Source: Megalopta genalis (taxonomy: Eukaryota > Arthropoda > Insecta > Hymenoptera > Halictidae). Taken from it: a DNA stretch of 64,000 bases. The position numbers and the translations under genes are program-made. The notes below the pieces were generated by a model, which was not told where the DNA came from, did no database searches, and saw only the letters and a program-made list of their open reading frames with translations. The DNA lies in assembly GCF_051020955.1 (NCBI RefSeq), contig NW_027476547.1, positions 124,001-188,000 of the forward strand, written 5' to 3'. Below, one piece after another: positions 25,431 to 37,858 of the stretch (position 1 is its first letter; each line of letters begins with the position of its first letter).

Positions 25431-26556
25431 TACCTGTGATATACATGATTTAGCTTCGACTGCACGCGAAACAAACGAGTTACTTTCAAATCCAAGCGAA
25501 TTACATGATTCAGCTTCAAATCAATGCGGAGCAGTTGACATTGTTTCAAATCCATGCGACACGAATAGTTTAGTGTCAAATACTTGTTTTATATATGATT
25601 TAGCTTTAACTACATGCGGAACAAACGAGTTATCTTCAAATCCAAGCGAATCACATGATGTAGCCTCAAATCAATGCGAAGTAGAAGGCTTAGATTCAAA
25701 TCCATGTGAAACGAATAGTTTAACTTCAAATACTTGTGAGATACAAGATTTAGCTTCAAGTGCACCTGAAACAAACGTGTAGGCTTCAAATTCGAGCGAA
25801 AAACATGATTCAGCTTCAAATCAATGCGAAGTAGAAGGCTCAGCTTCAAATCCATGCCATCAAATGCTATAGCGTCAAATACTTGTGACATACATGAATT
25901 AGCATCAACTGCATGCGCACCAAACGAGTTAGCTTCAAATCCAAGCGAAACACACGATATAGCTCCAAATCATTGCGATGTAGAAGTTTTAGCTTCAAAT
26001 CCATGCGAATCAAATGATTTAGCTTCCAACACTTTGGATATAAGTAATATAGCTTCAAATGCAGACGAATCAAACGAGTTAGCTTCAAAATCCATGCCAT
26101 ACACATTATTTAGCTCCAAATCAATGCGAGGTAGAAGGCTTAGCTTCAAATCCATGAGAAACAAACGAGTTAGCTTCAAATCCATGCAAAACACATGATC
26201 AAGCTTCAAATCCATGCTACGTAGAAGGTTTAGCTTCAAATCCATGCGACACAAATTATTTAGCTTCATATACTTGCGATATAAGTGATATAGCTTCAAA
26301 TGCAGACGATACAAACGAGTTAGCTTCAAAATCCATGCCATACACATTATTTAGCTCCAAATCAATGCGAGGTAGAAGGCTTAGCTTCAAATCCATGAGA
26401 AACAAATGATTTAGGTTCAGACAATTGTGATATAAGTGATATAGATTCAAATGCAGGTGAAACAAACGAGTTAGCTCCAAATCCATGCGAAACAAACGAG
26501 TTAGCTTCAAATCCATGCAAAACACATGATCAAGCTTCAAATCCATGCTACGTAGA
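25430..26556 (+). repeat. ~1.13-kb subfamily II segment, first copy (spacing 5,342 bp)
   Basis: It matches 30,772-31,898, sharing acttgttttatatatg, gcggagcagttgacattg and ccatgccatcaaatg. In the second copy, the sequence beyond 31,898 jumps to match about 26,857 onward, so about 300 bp (two HORs) is skipped. Confidence 0.83.
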
Positions 26557-26689
26557 AGGTTTAGCTTCAAATCCATGCGACACAAATTATTTAGCTTCAT
26601 ATACTTGCGATATAAGTGATATAGCTTCAAATGCAGACGATACAAACGAGTTAGCTTCAAATCCATGCGAAACACATGATTTACCAGCA

Positions 26690-28000
26690 AATCAATGCGA
26701 TGTAGAATGCTTAGCTTCAAACACACGCGAAACAAATGATTTAGGGTCACATACTTTCGATTTGTGATATAGCTTCAAATGCAGGGGAAACAATCGAGTT
26801 AGCTTCATATACAAGCGAAACACATGATTTCGCTTCAAATAAATGCGATGTAGAAGGTTTAGCTTCGTATCCATGCGAAACAAATGATTTAGCTCCAAAT
26901 CAATGCGATGTAGAAGGTTTAGCTTCAAATCCATGCGAAACAAGTGATTTTGCTTCAAACACTTAGGATATAGGTGATATAGCTTCAACTGCATGCGAAA
27001 CAAACGAGTTAGCTTGAAATCCATGCGAAACACATGATATTGCTTCAAATCAATTCGAAGTAGAAGGATTAGCGTCAAATCCATGCGAAACAAGTGATTT
27101 TGCTTCAAACACTTAGGATATAGGTGATATAGCTTCAAATGCAGACGAATCAAACGAGTTAGCTTCAAAATCCATTCGAAACACATGATTTAGCTGCAAA
27201 TCAATGCGATGTAGAAGGTTTTGATTCAAATCCATGAGAAACAAATGATTTAGCATCAGATACTTGCGATATGAGTGATATAGAATCAAATGCAGGCGAA
27301 ACGAACGAGTTAGCTTCAAACCCATGCGAAGCACATGATTTAGCTGCAAATCAATGCGATGTAGAAGGTTTAGCTTCAAATCCATGCGAAACAAATGATT
27401 TAGCTTCAAACACTTGGCATATAAGTGATATAGCTTCAGATGCAGACGAATCAAACGAATTAGCTTCAAAATTCATTCAAAACACATGATTTAGCTGCAA
27501 ATCAATGCGATGTAGAAGGTTTAGATTGAAATCCATGCGGTTCACGACGTTTAGTATCAAATCAATGCGATGTAGAAGGTTTAGCTTCATATCTATGCGA
27601 AACAAATCATTGAGCTTCAAACACTTGTGATATAGGTGATATAGCTTCAAATGCAGACGAATCAAACGAGTTAGCTTCAAAATCCATGCGAAACACATGA
27701 TTTAGCTGCAAATCAATGCGATGTAGAAGGTTTAGCTTCATATCTATGCGATACAAATGATTTAGCTTCAACACTTGGGATATAGGTGATATAGCTTCAA
27801 ATGCAGACGAATCAAACGAGTTAGCTTCAAAATCCATTCGAAACACATGATTTAGCTGCAAATCAATGCGATGTAGAAGGTATAGCGTCAAATCCATGCG
27901 AAACAAATGATTTAGATTCAGATACTTGCGATAAAACTGATATAGCTTCAAATGCAGGCGCAACTAACGAGTTAGCTTCAAATCCATGCAAAACACATGG
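26690..28000 (+). repeat. Subfamily I block inside subfamily II territory
   Basis: The gatgtagaaggtttagc form returns, with 31-bp type 4 monomers (ttcaaaatccattcgaaac) and a 29-bp type 2 monomer at about 27,768. About 27,343-27,990 copies 22,870-23,517 at an offset of 4,473 bp, so this block looks moved or duplicated from the 5' subfamily I domain. It switches to subfamily II near 28,000 at catggtttagcttcaaat. Confidence 0.75.
27343..27990 (+). repeat. ~650-bp segment, second copy
   Basis: This copy of 22,870-23,517 lies between two subfamily II blocks. At its 3' end it joins directly to sequence matching 24,815 onward. Confidence 0.82.
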
Positions 28001-31000
28001 TTTAGCTTCAAATACTTGTGATACAAGTGATATAGTTTCAACTGCATGCGAAACTAACGAGTTAGCTTCAAGTCCATGCGAAACACATGATTTAGTTCAA
28101 ATCAATGCGAAGTAGAAGACATATCTTCAAATCCATGCGAAGCAAATGGTTTAGCTTCAAATACTTATGGTATACATGATTTAGGTTCAACTGCATGCGA
28201 AACAAACAAGTTCGTTTCAAATCGATGCGAAACACATGATTTAGCTTAAAATTCATTCGAAACACATGATTTAGCTTAATATTCACGCGAAACATATGGT
28301 TCAGGTCCAAATACATATGATATACATGATACAGCTTCAAATGCAGTCGAAACGAACGAGTTATCTTCAAATCCATGCGAAACACATGATTTAGCTTCAA
28401 GTCAACGCGAAGTAGAAGACTTATCTTCGAATACATGCGAAACAAATGGTTCAGCTTCAAATACTTGAGATATACATGATTTAGCTTCACATTCAGGCGA
28501 AACAAACGAGTTAGATTTAAACCCATGCGAAACACATGATTTAGTTTCAAATTCGTTCGAAGCACATGGTTTTGCTTAATATTCATGCGAAACAAATGGT
28601 TCAGCATGAAATACCTGTGATATACATGATTTAGCTTCAACTGCACGTGAAGCAAACGAGTTAGCTTAAAATCCAAACGAAACACATGATTTAGCTTCAA
28701 ATCAAAGCAAAGTTGAAGGCTTAGCTTCAAATCCATGCGAAGCAAATGGTTTAGCATCATATACTTGTGATATGCATGATTTAGCTTCAAATGGAGGCGA
28801 AATAATCGAGTTAGCTTCAAATCCAAACGTAACACATGATTTTCTTAATAATCAATGCGAAGTAGAAGGCTCATCTTCGAATCCATGCGTAACAAATTGT
28901 TTAGCTTCAAATACTTCTGATATACATGACTTAGCTCCAAATGCAGGCGAAACAAACGAGTTATCTTCAAATCAATGCCAAACACATGATTTAGCTTCAA
29001 ATTCATTCGCAACACATGGTTTAGCTTAATATTCATGCCAAACAAATGGTTCAGCTTCAAATACTTGTGATATACATGATTTTGCTTCAAATGCTGGCGA
29101 AACAAACGAGTTAGCTTCAAATCCATGCGAAACACATGATTTATCTTCAAATCAATGCGAAGTAAAAGGCTTATCTTCGAATCCGTGCGAAACAAACGGT
29201 TTAGCTTCAAATACTTGTGATATAAGTGATATAGCTTCAACTGCCTGCGAAACAAACGAGTTAGCTTCAAATCCATGCGAAACACATGATTTAGCTTCAA
29301 ATCAATGCGAAGTAGAAGGATTGTCTTCGAATCCGTGTGAAACAAATAGTTTAGCTTCAAATACTTGTGATATACATGATTTAGCTTCAAGTGCAGGCGA
29401 AACAAACAAGTTAGCTTCAAATCCATGCGAAACACATGATTTAGTTTCAAATCAATGCGAAGTAGAAGGCTTAGCTTCAAATACATGAGAAACAAATGAT
29501 TTATCTTTACATAATTGCGATATAAGTGATATAGCATTAAATGCAGGCGAAACAATCGAGTTAGCTTCAAATCAATGCCAAGTAGGACGCTTATCTTCAA
29601 ATCCATGCGAAAGAAATGGGTTATCTTCAAATACTTGAGATATACATGATTTAGCTTCAAACCAATTGCGAAGTAGAAGGCTTATCTTCAAATCCATGCG
29701 AAAGGAATGGTTTATCTTCAAATACTTGAGATATACATGATTTAGCTTCAAATGCAGGCGAAACAAACGGGTTATCTTCACATCCATGCGGAACACATGA
29801 TTTAGCTTCAAATCAAAGCAAAGTAGAAGGCATAGCTTCAAATCCATGCGAAACAAATGGTTTAGCTTCAAATACTTGTGATATAAGTGATATAGCTTCA
29901 ACTGCATGCGAAACTAACGAGTTAGCTTCAAATCCATGCGAAACAAATGATTTAGCATCAGATACTTGCGATATAAGTGATATAGCTTCAAATGCAGGGG
30001 AAACAAACGAGTTAGCTTCAAATCCATGCGAAACACATGATTTAGCTGCAACTCAATGCAATGCAGAAGGTTTAGCTTCAAATCCATGGAAAACAGATGA
30101 TTTAGCTTCAGATACTAGCGATATAAGTGATATTGCTTCAAGTGCAGACGAAACAAACGAGTAAGATTCAAATCCATGCGAAACACATGATTTAGCTGCA
30201 AATCAATGCGATGTAGAAGGTATAGCTTCAAGTCAAAGCGAAACACATGATTTAGCTACAAATCAATTCGAAGTAGAAGGATTAGCTTCAAACCCATACG
30301 AAACAGATGGTTTAGCTACAAATACTTAGGATATACGTTATTTAGATCCATCTGCATGCACAACAAACGAGTTAGCTTCAAATCCATGCGAAACACATGA
30401 TTTATCTTCAAATCAATGCGAAGTAAAAGACATATCTTCGAATCCGTGCGAAACGAACAGTTTAGCTTCAATTACTTGTGATATAAGTGATATAGCTTCA
30501 ACTGCATGCGAAACAAACGAGTTAGCTTCAAATCCATGCGAAACACATGATTTAGCTTCAAATCAATGCGAAGTAGATGGATTGTCTTCGAATCCGTGCG
30601 AAACAAATAGATTAGCTTCAAATACTTGTGATATACATGATTTAGCTTCAATTGCAGGCGAAACAAACAAGTTAGCTTCAAATCCATTCGAAACACATGA
30701 TTTAGCCTCAAATTCATTCGATACACATGGTTCACCTTATTATTCTTGCGAATCAAATGGTTTAGCTTCAAATACTTGTGATATGCATGATTTAGCTTCG
30801 ACTGCACGCGAAACAAACGAGTTACTTTCAAATCCAAGCGAATTACATGATTCAGCTTCAAATCAATGCGGAGCAGTTGACATTGTTTCAAATCCATGCG
30901 ACACGAATAGTTTAGTGTCAAATACTTGTTTTATATATGATTTAGCTTTAACTACATGCGGAACAAACGAGTTATCTTCAAATCCAAGCGAATCACATGA

Positions 31001-32630
31001 TGTAGCCTCAAATCAATGCGAAGTAGAAGGCTTAGATTCAAATCCATGTGAAACGAATAGTTTAACTTCAAATACTTGTGAGATACAAGATTTAGCTTCA
31101 AGTGCACCTGAAACAAACGTGTAGGCTTCAAATTCGAGCGAAAAACATGATTCAGCTTCAAATCAATGCGAAGTAGAAGGCTCAGCTTCAAATCCATGCC
31201 ATCAAATGCTATAGCGTCAAATACTTGTGACATACATGAATTAGCATCAACTGCATGCGCACCAAACGAGTTAGCTTCAAATCCAAGCGAAACACACGAT
31301 ATAGCTCCAAATCATTGCGATGTAGAAGTTTTAGCTTCAAATCCATGCGAATCAAATGATTTAGCTTCAAACACTTTGGATATAAGTAATATAGCTTCAA
31401 ATGCAGACGAATCAAACGAGTTAGCTTCAAAATCCATGCCATACACATTATTTAGCTCCAAATCAATGCGAGGTAGAAGGCTTAGCTTCAAATCCATGAG
31501 AAACAAACGAGTTAGCTTCAAATCCATGCAAAACACATGATCAAGCTTCAAATCCATGCTACGTAGAAGGTTTAGCTTCAAATCCATGCGACACAAATTA
31601 TTTAGCTTCATATACTTGCGATATAAGTGATATAGCTTCAAATGCAGACGATACAAACGAGTTAGCTTCAAAATCCATGCCATACACATTATTTAGCTCC
31701 AAATCAATGCGAGGTAGAAGGCTTAGCTTCAAATCCATGAGAAACAAATGATTTAGGTTCAGACAATTGTGATATAAGTGATATAGATTCAAATGCAGGT
31801 GAAACAAACGAGTTAGCTCCAAATCCATGCGAAACAAACGAGTTAGCTTCAAATCCATGCAAAACACATGATCAAGCTTCAAATTCATGCTACGTAGAAG
31901 GTTTAGCTTCGTATCCATGCGAAACAAATGATTTAGCTCCAAATCAATGCGATGTAGAAGGTTTAGCTTCAAATCCATGCGAAACAAGTGATTTTGCTTC
32001 AAACACTTAGGATATAGGTGATATAGCTTCAACTGCATGCGAAACAAACGAGTTAGCTTGAAATCCATGCGAAACACATGATATTGCTTCAAATCAATTC
32101 GAAGTAGAAGGATTAGCGTCAAATCCATGCGAAACAAGTGATTTTGCTTCAAACACTTAGGATATAGGTGATATAGCTTCAACTGCATGCGAAACAAACG
32201 TGTTAGCTTCAAATTTAAGCGATTCACATGATTTAGCTTCGAATCAATACGAAGTAGAATGCTTAGTTTCAAATCCATGCGAATCAAATGGTTTAGCTTC
32301 AAATACTTGTGATATAAATGATTTAGCTTCAAAAGCAGGCGAAAGGAACGAGTTAGCTTCAAATCCATGCTAAACACATGAGTTAGCTTCAAATCAACGC
32401 GAAGTAGAATGCTTATCTTCGAATCCATGCGAAATAGATGGTTTAGCTTCAAATACTTGTGATATACATGATATAGCTTCAAATGCAGGTGAAACAAACG
32501 AGTTAGCTGCAAATCCAAGAGAAACACATGATTTAGCTTCAAATCAATGAGAAGTCTAAGGCTTAGCTTCAAATCCATGCGAATCAAATGCTTTAGCTTC
32601 AAATACTTGTGATATAAATGATTTAGCACC
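28000..32630 (+). repeat. Mainly subfamily II block with type I patches
   Basis: The acttgtgatata and gaagta forms dominate. Type I patches with gatgta lie at about 29,940-30,240 and 31,890-32,030. The stretch 28,000-28,610 copies 24,815-25,430 (offset about 3,181 bp), and 30,772-31,898 copies 25,430-26,556 (offset 5,342 bp). The block is therefore a mosaic of sequence also found upstream. Confidence 0.72.
30772..31898 (+). repeat. ~1.13-kb subfamily II segment, second copy
   Basis: This copy of 25,430-26,556 is near identical, for example gcttcaaacactttgg here against gcttccaacactttgg in the first copy. Confidence 0.83.
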
Positions 32631-32635
32631 AACAC
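31598..32635 (-). other. 345-codon open frame in the repeat, not called as a gene
   Basis: The frame consists only of decapeptide repeats (KYLKLNHLFR, MDLKLSLLLR types). It crosses from subfamily II into type I monomers without changing character and ends in the alternate phase. There is no evidence of a start region or conserved ends. Confidence 0.55.
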
Positions 32636-34600
32636 TTGGGATAGGAGTTATATAGCTTCAAATGCAGGCGGTACAAACGAGTTAGCTTCAAATCCATGCG
32701 AAACACATGATTTAGCTGCAAATCAAAGCGATCTAGAAGGATTTGCTTCAAATCCGTGCGAAACAAACGATTTAGGTTCAGATACTTGCAATATAAGTGA
32801 TGTAGCTTCAAATGCAGACGAAACAAATGAGTTAGCTTCAAATCCATGCGAAACACGTGATTTCGCTTCAAATCAATGCGACATTGAAAGATTAGCTTCA
32901 AATCCATGCGAAACAAATGATTTAGCTTCAGATACTTGCGATATAAGTGATATAGTTTCAAATGCAGACGAAACTAACAAGTTAGCTTCAAATCCATGCG
33001 GAACAAATGATTTAGCTTCAAATACTTGCGATATAAGTGATATAGATGCAGCTGCAGGCGAAACAAACGAGTTAGCTTCAAATCTAAGCGAATCACATGA
33101 TTATCGACAAATCAATGCGATTTAGAAGGCTTTGCTTCAAATCCATGCGAAACAAATGATTGAGCATCAAACACTTGGCATATAGGTGACATAGCTACAG
33201 CTGCATGCGAAACAAACGAGTTAGCTTCAAGTCCATGCGATGTAGAATGTTTAGGTTCAAATCCATACGAAGCAAATGATTTAGCTCCAAACACTTGGTA
33301 TATGAGTGATAAAGCTTCAAATGCAGACGAAACAAACGAGTTAGATTCAAATCCATGCACAACACATGATTAAGCTTCAAATCCATGCTACGTAGAAGGT
33401 TTAGATTCAAATCCATGCGACACAAATGATTTAGCTTCAAATTCTTGCGATATAAGTGATATAGCTACAAATGCAGACGAAACAAACGAGTTAGCTTCAA
33501 ATCCATGCAAAACACATTATTAAGCTTCAAATCCATGCCACGTAGAAGGTTTAGCTTCAAATCCATCCGACACAAATGATTCAGCTTCATATACTTGCGA
33601 TATAAGTGATATAGCTTCAAATGCAGACGAGACAAACGAGTTAGCTTCAAATCCATGCGAAACACATGATTTAGCAGCAAATCAATGCGATGTAGAATGC
33701 TTAGCTTAAAACCCACGCGAAACAAATGATTCAAGGTCACATACCTTCGATTTGTGATATAGCTTCAAATGCAGGTGAAACAAACGAGTTAGCTCCAAAT
33801 CCATGCGAAACAAACGATTTAGCTTCAAATCAATGCGAAGTAGAAGGCTCAGCTTCAAATCCATGCGGAACAAACGATTCAGCTTCCGATACTTGCGTTA
33901 TATGTGATATAGTTTCAAATGCAGACGGAACAAACGAGCTAGCTTCAAATCTATGCGATGTAGATTGTTTAGCTTCAAATCCATGCGAAACACATGATTT
34001 AGCTGCAAATCAATGCGATGAAGATGGTTTAGATGCAAATCCATGCGGTACACATGATGTATCATCAAATCAATGCGATGTAGAAGGTTTAGCTTCAAAT
34101 CCGTGCAACACAAATGATTTGGCTTCAAATCCTTGCGATATAAATTATATAGTTTCAAATGCAGACGAAACAAACGAGATAGCTACATATCCATGCAAAA
34201 CACATGATTAAGCTTCAAATCCATGCCACGTAGAAGGTTTAGCTTCAAATCCATGCGAAACACATGATTTAGCTGCAAATCAATGCGATGAAGAAGGTTT
34301 AGATTCAAATCCATGCGGTACACATGATATAGCATCAAATCAATGCGATGTAGAAGGTTTATCTTCAAATCCATGCGACACAAATGATTTGGCTTCAAAT
34401 CCTTGCGAGATAAAGTATAAAGTTTCAAATTCAGACGAAACAAACGAGTTAGCTTCAAATCCATGCAAAACACATGATTAAGCTTTAAATCCATGCTACG
34501 TAGAAGGTTTAGCTTCAAATCCATGCGACACAAATGATTTAGCTTCATTTACTTGCGATTTAAGTGATATAGCTTCAAATGAAGACGAAACAAACGTGTT
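32630..34600 (+). repeat. Subfamily I block
   Basis: Type 2/3 monomers with acttgcgatataagtgatat and type 5 monomers with gatgta return. The HOR register is visible: aacgag markers lie at 33,335, 33,485 and 33,635. One 120-bp step (33,215 to 33,335) shows loss of one monomer. A 1-bp loss lies near 33,105 (gattatcgacaaatc). Confidence 0.75.
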
Positions 34601-37600
34601 ATCTTCAAATCCATGCGAAACACATGATTTAGCTTCAAATTCATTCGAAACACGTGAATTAGCTTAATATTCATGCGAAACAAATGGTTCAGCTTCAAAT
34701 ACTCGTGATATACATGATTTAGCTTCAACTGCATGCGAAACAAACTAGTTAGCTTCAAATTCTCGCGAATCACATGTTGTAACTTCAAATCAATGCGAAG
34801 TAGGAGGCTTAGCTTCAAATACATTAGAAACAAATGATTTAGCTTCAGATAATTGCGATATAAGTGATATAGCTTGAAATGCAGGCGAGACAGTCGAGTT
34901 AGCTTCAAATTAATGCGAAATAGAAGGCTTATATTCAAACCCTTGCGAATCAAATGTTTTAGCTTCAAATACTTGTGATATACATGATTTAGTTTCAAAT
35001 GCAGGCGAAACAAACGAGTTGGCTTCAAATCCATGCGATACACATGATTTAGCTTCAAATCAATGCGAAGTAGAAGACTAAGCTTGAAGTCCATGCGAAA
35101 GACATAATTTTGCTTCGAATCAATGCGAAGTAGAAGGCTAAACTTGAAGTCCATGCGATAGACATAATTTTGCTTCAAATCAATGCGAAGTAGAAGGCTT
35201 AGCTTCAAATCCATGCGAATCAAATGCTTTAGATTCAAATAATTGTGATATACATGATTTAGATTCAAATGCTGGCGAAACAAACGAGTTAGCTTCACAT
35301 CCATGCGAATCACAGGATTCAGCTTCAAATCAATGCGAAGTAGAAGGCTTAGCTTCAAAACCATGCGAATCAAATGCTTTAGCTTCAAATACTTGTGATA
35401 TACATGATTTAGCATCAACAGCATATGAAACGATCGAGTTAGCTTCAAATCCAAGCGAAACCCCTGATTTAGCTACAAATTCATATGAAACACATGGGTT
35501 AGCTTCATATTCTTGCGAAACAAATGGTTCAGCTTCAAATACTCGTGATATACATGATTCAGCTTCAACTGCATGCGAAACAAACGAGTTAGCTTCAAAT
35601 CAATGCGAAACACATGATTTAGCTTCAAATCAATACGAAGTATGAGGCTTAGCCTCGAATCCATGCGAAACACATAATTCAGCTTCAAATCAATGCCAAG
35701 TAGAAGGCTTAGTTCCAAATCCATGCGAAACGAATTGTTTAGCATCAAATACTTGTTTTATACATTACTTATCTTCAACTGCATGCAAGACAAACGTGTT
35801 AGCTTAAAATCCAAACGAAACACATGATTGAGCTTCAAATCATTGCGAAGTAGACGGTTTATCTTCAAATCCATGCGAAACAAATGGTTTAGCTTCAAAT
35901 ACTTGTGATATAAGTGATATAGTTTCAACTGCATGCGAAACTAACGAGTTAGCTTCAAGTCCATGCGAAACACATGATTTAGTTCAAATCAATGCGAAGT
36001 AGAAGACATATCTTCAAATCCATGCGAAGCAAATGGTTTAGCTTCAAATACTTATGGTATACATGATTTAGGTTCAACTGCATGCGAAACAAACAAGTTC
36101 GTTTCAAATCGATGCGAAACACATGATTTAGCTTAAAATTCATTCGAAACACATGATTTAGCTTAATATTCACGCGAAACATATGGTTCAGGTCCAAATA
36201 CATATGATATACATGATACAGCTTCAAATGCAGTCGAAACGAACGAGTTATCTTCAAATCCATGCGGAACACATGATTTAGCTTCAAGTCAACGCGAAGT
36301 AGAAGACTTATCTTCGAATACATGCGAAACACATGATTTATCTTCAAATCAATGCGAAGTAAAAGGCTTATCTTCGAATCCGTACGAAACAAACGGTTTA
36401 GCTTCAAATACTTGTGATATAAGTGATATAGCTTCAACTGCCTGCGAAACAAACGAGTTAGCTTCAAATTCATGCGAAACACATGATTTAGCTTCAAATC
36501 AATGCGAAGTAGAAGGATTGTCTTCGAATCCGTGTGAAACAAATAGTTTAGCTTCAAATACTTGTGATATACATGATTTAGCTTCAAGTGCAGGCGAAAC
36601 AAACAAGTTAGTTTCAAATCCATGCGAAACACATGATTTAGTTTCAAATCAATGCGAAGTAGAAGGCTTAGCTTCAAATACATGAGAAACAAATGATTTA
36701 TCTTTACATAATTGCGATATAAGTGATATAGCATTAAATGCAGGCGAAACAATCGAGTTAGCTTCAAATCAATGCCAAGTAGGACGCTTATCGTCAAATC
36801 CATGCGAAAGAAATGGGTTATCTTCAAATACTTGAGATATACATGATTTAGCTTCAAATGCAGGCGAAACAAACGGGTTATCTTCACATCCATGCGGAAC
36901 ACATGATTTAGCTTCAAATCAAAGCAAAGTAGAAGGCATAGCTTCAAATCCATGCGAAACAAATGGTTTAGCTTCAAATACTTGTGATATAAGTGATATA
37001 GCTTCAACTGCATGCGAAACTAACGAGTTAGCTTCAAATCCATGCGAAACAAATGATTTAGCATCAGATACTTGCGATATAAGTGATATTGCTTCAAGTG
37101 CAGACGAAACAAACGAGTAAGATTCAAATCCATGCGAAACACATGATTTAGCTGCAAATCAATGCGATGTAGAAGGTATAGCTTCAAGTCAAAGCGAAAC
37201 ACATGATTTAGCTACAAATCAATTCGAAGTAGAAGGATTAGCTTCAAACCCATACGAAACAGATGGTTTAGCTACAAATACTTAGGATATACGTTATTTA
37301 GATCCATCTGCATGCACAACAAACGAGTTAGCTTCAAATCCATGCGACACACATGATTTAGCTTCAAATCAATGCGATGAAAAAGGTTTAACTTCAAATC
37401 AATGCGATGTAGAAGGTTTAGCTTCAAATCCATGCGAAACACATGTTTTAGCTTCAAATCAATGCGAAGTAGAATGCTTATCTTCGAATCCATGCGAAAT
37501 AAATGGTTTAGCTTCAAATACTTGTGATAGACATGATATAGCTTCAAATGCAGGTGAAACAAACGAGTTAGCTTCATATCCATGCGAAACACATGATTTA

Positions 37601-37858
37601 GCTTCAAATCAAGGCGAAGTAGAATGCTTAGTTTCAAATGCATGCGAATCAAATGGTTTAGTTTCAAATACTTGTGGTATAAATGATTTAGCTTCAAATG
37701 CAGGCGAAATGAACGAGTTAGCTTCAAATCCATGCGAAAAACATGTTTTAGCTTCAAATCAATGCGAAGTAGAATGCTTATCTTCGAATCCATGCGAAAT
37801 AAATGGTTTAGCTTCAAATACTTGTGATAGACATGATATAGCTTCAAATGCAGGTGAA
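33775..37858 (+). repeat. 4.08-kb segment, copy 1 of a direct tandem duplication
   Basis: It starts about gaaacaaacgagttagctcc (33,777) and matches 4,079 bp downstream over its whole length. Its end abuts the start of copy 2. Inside, 35,890-37,100 is a mosaic of 28.0-30.2 kb with 690 bp (23 monomers) missing at about 36,330. Confidence 0.88.
35979..37013 (-). other. 344-codon open frame in 4.08-kb copy 1, not called as a gene
   Basis: The matching frames in copies 2 and 3 (40,171-41,091 and 46,682-47,602) are 306 codons. They end elsewhere because of a one-base loss and start at a different place. The termini are therefore not conserved even between recent duplicates, which argues against selection for a protein. 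Confidence 0.6.

Larger units (their letters stand above)
24660..26690 (+). repeat. Subfamily II block (gaagta/acttgtgatatac type)
   Basis: Monomers switch to gaagta before gaaggc or gaagac, aatggttta in type 2, acttgtgatatacatg across the type 2/3 junction, and often aactgcatgcg in place of aatgcagacg. About 25,430-26,556 is repeated at about 30,772-31,898. A type I patch (gatgtagaagttttagc) lies near 25,975-26,100. Confidence 0.75.

Noticed and set aside
300..31000. CENP-B box-like match in ccattcgaaacacatg
   Set aside because: TTCG and the spaced A fit the published box, but the required CGGG part is TGAT here.
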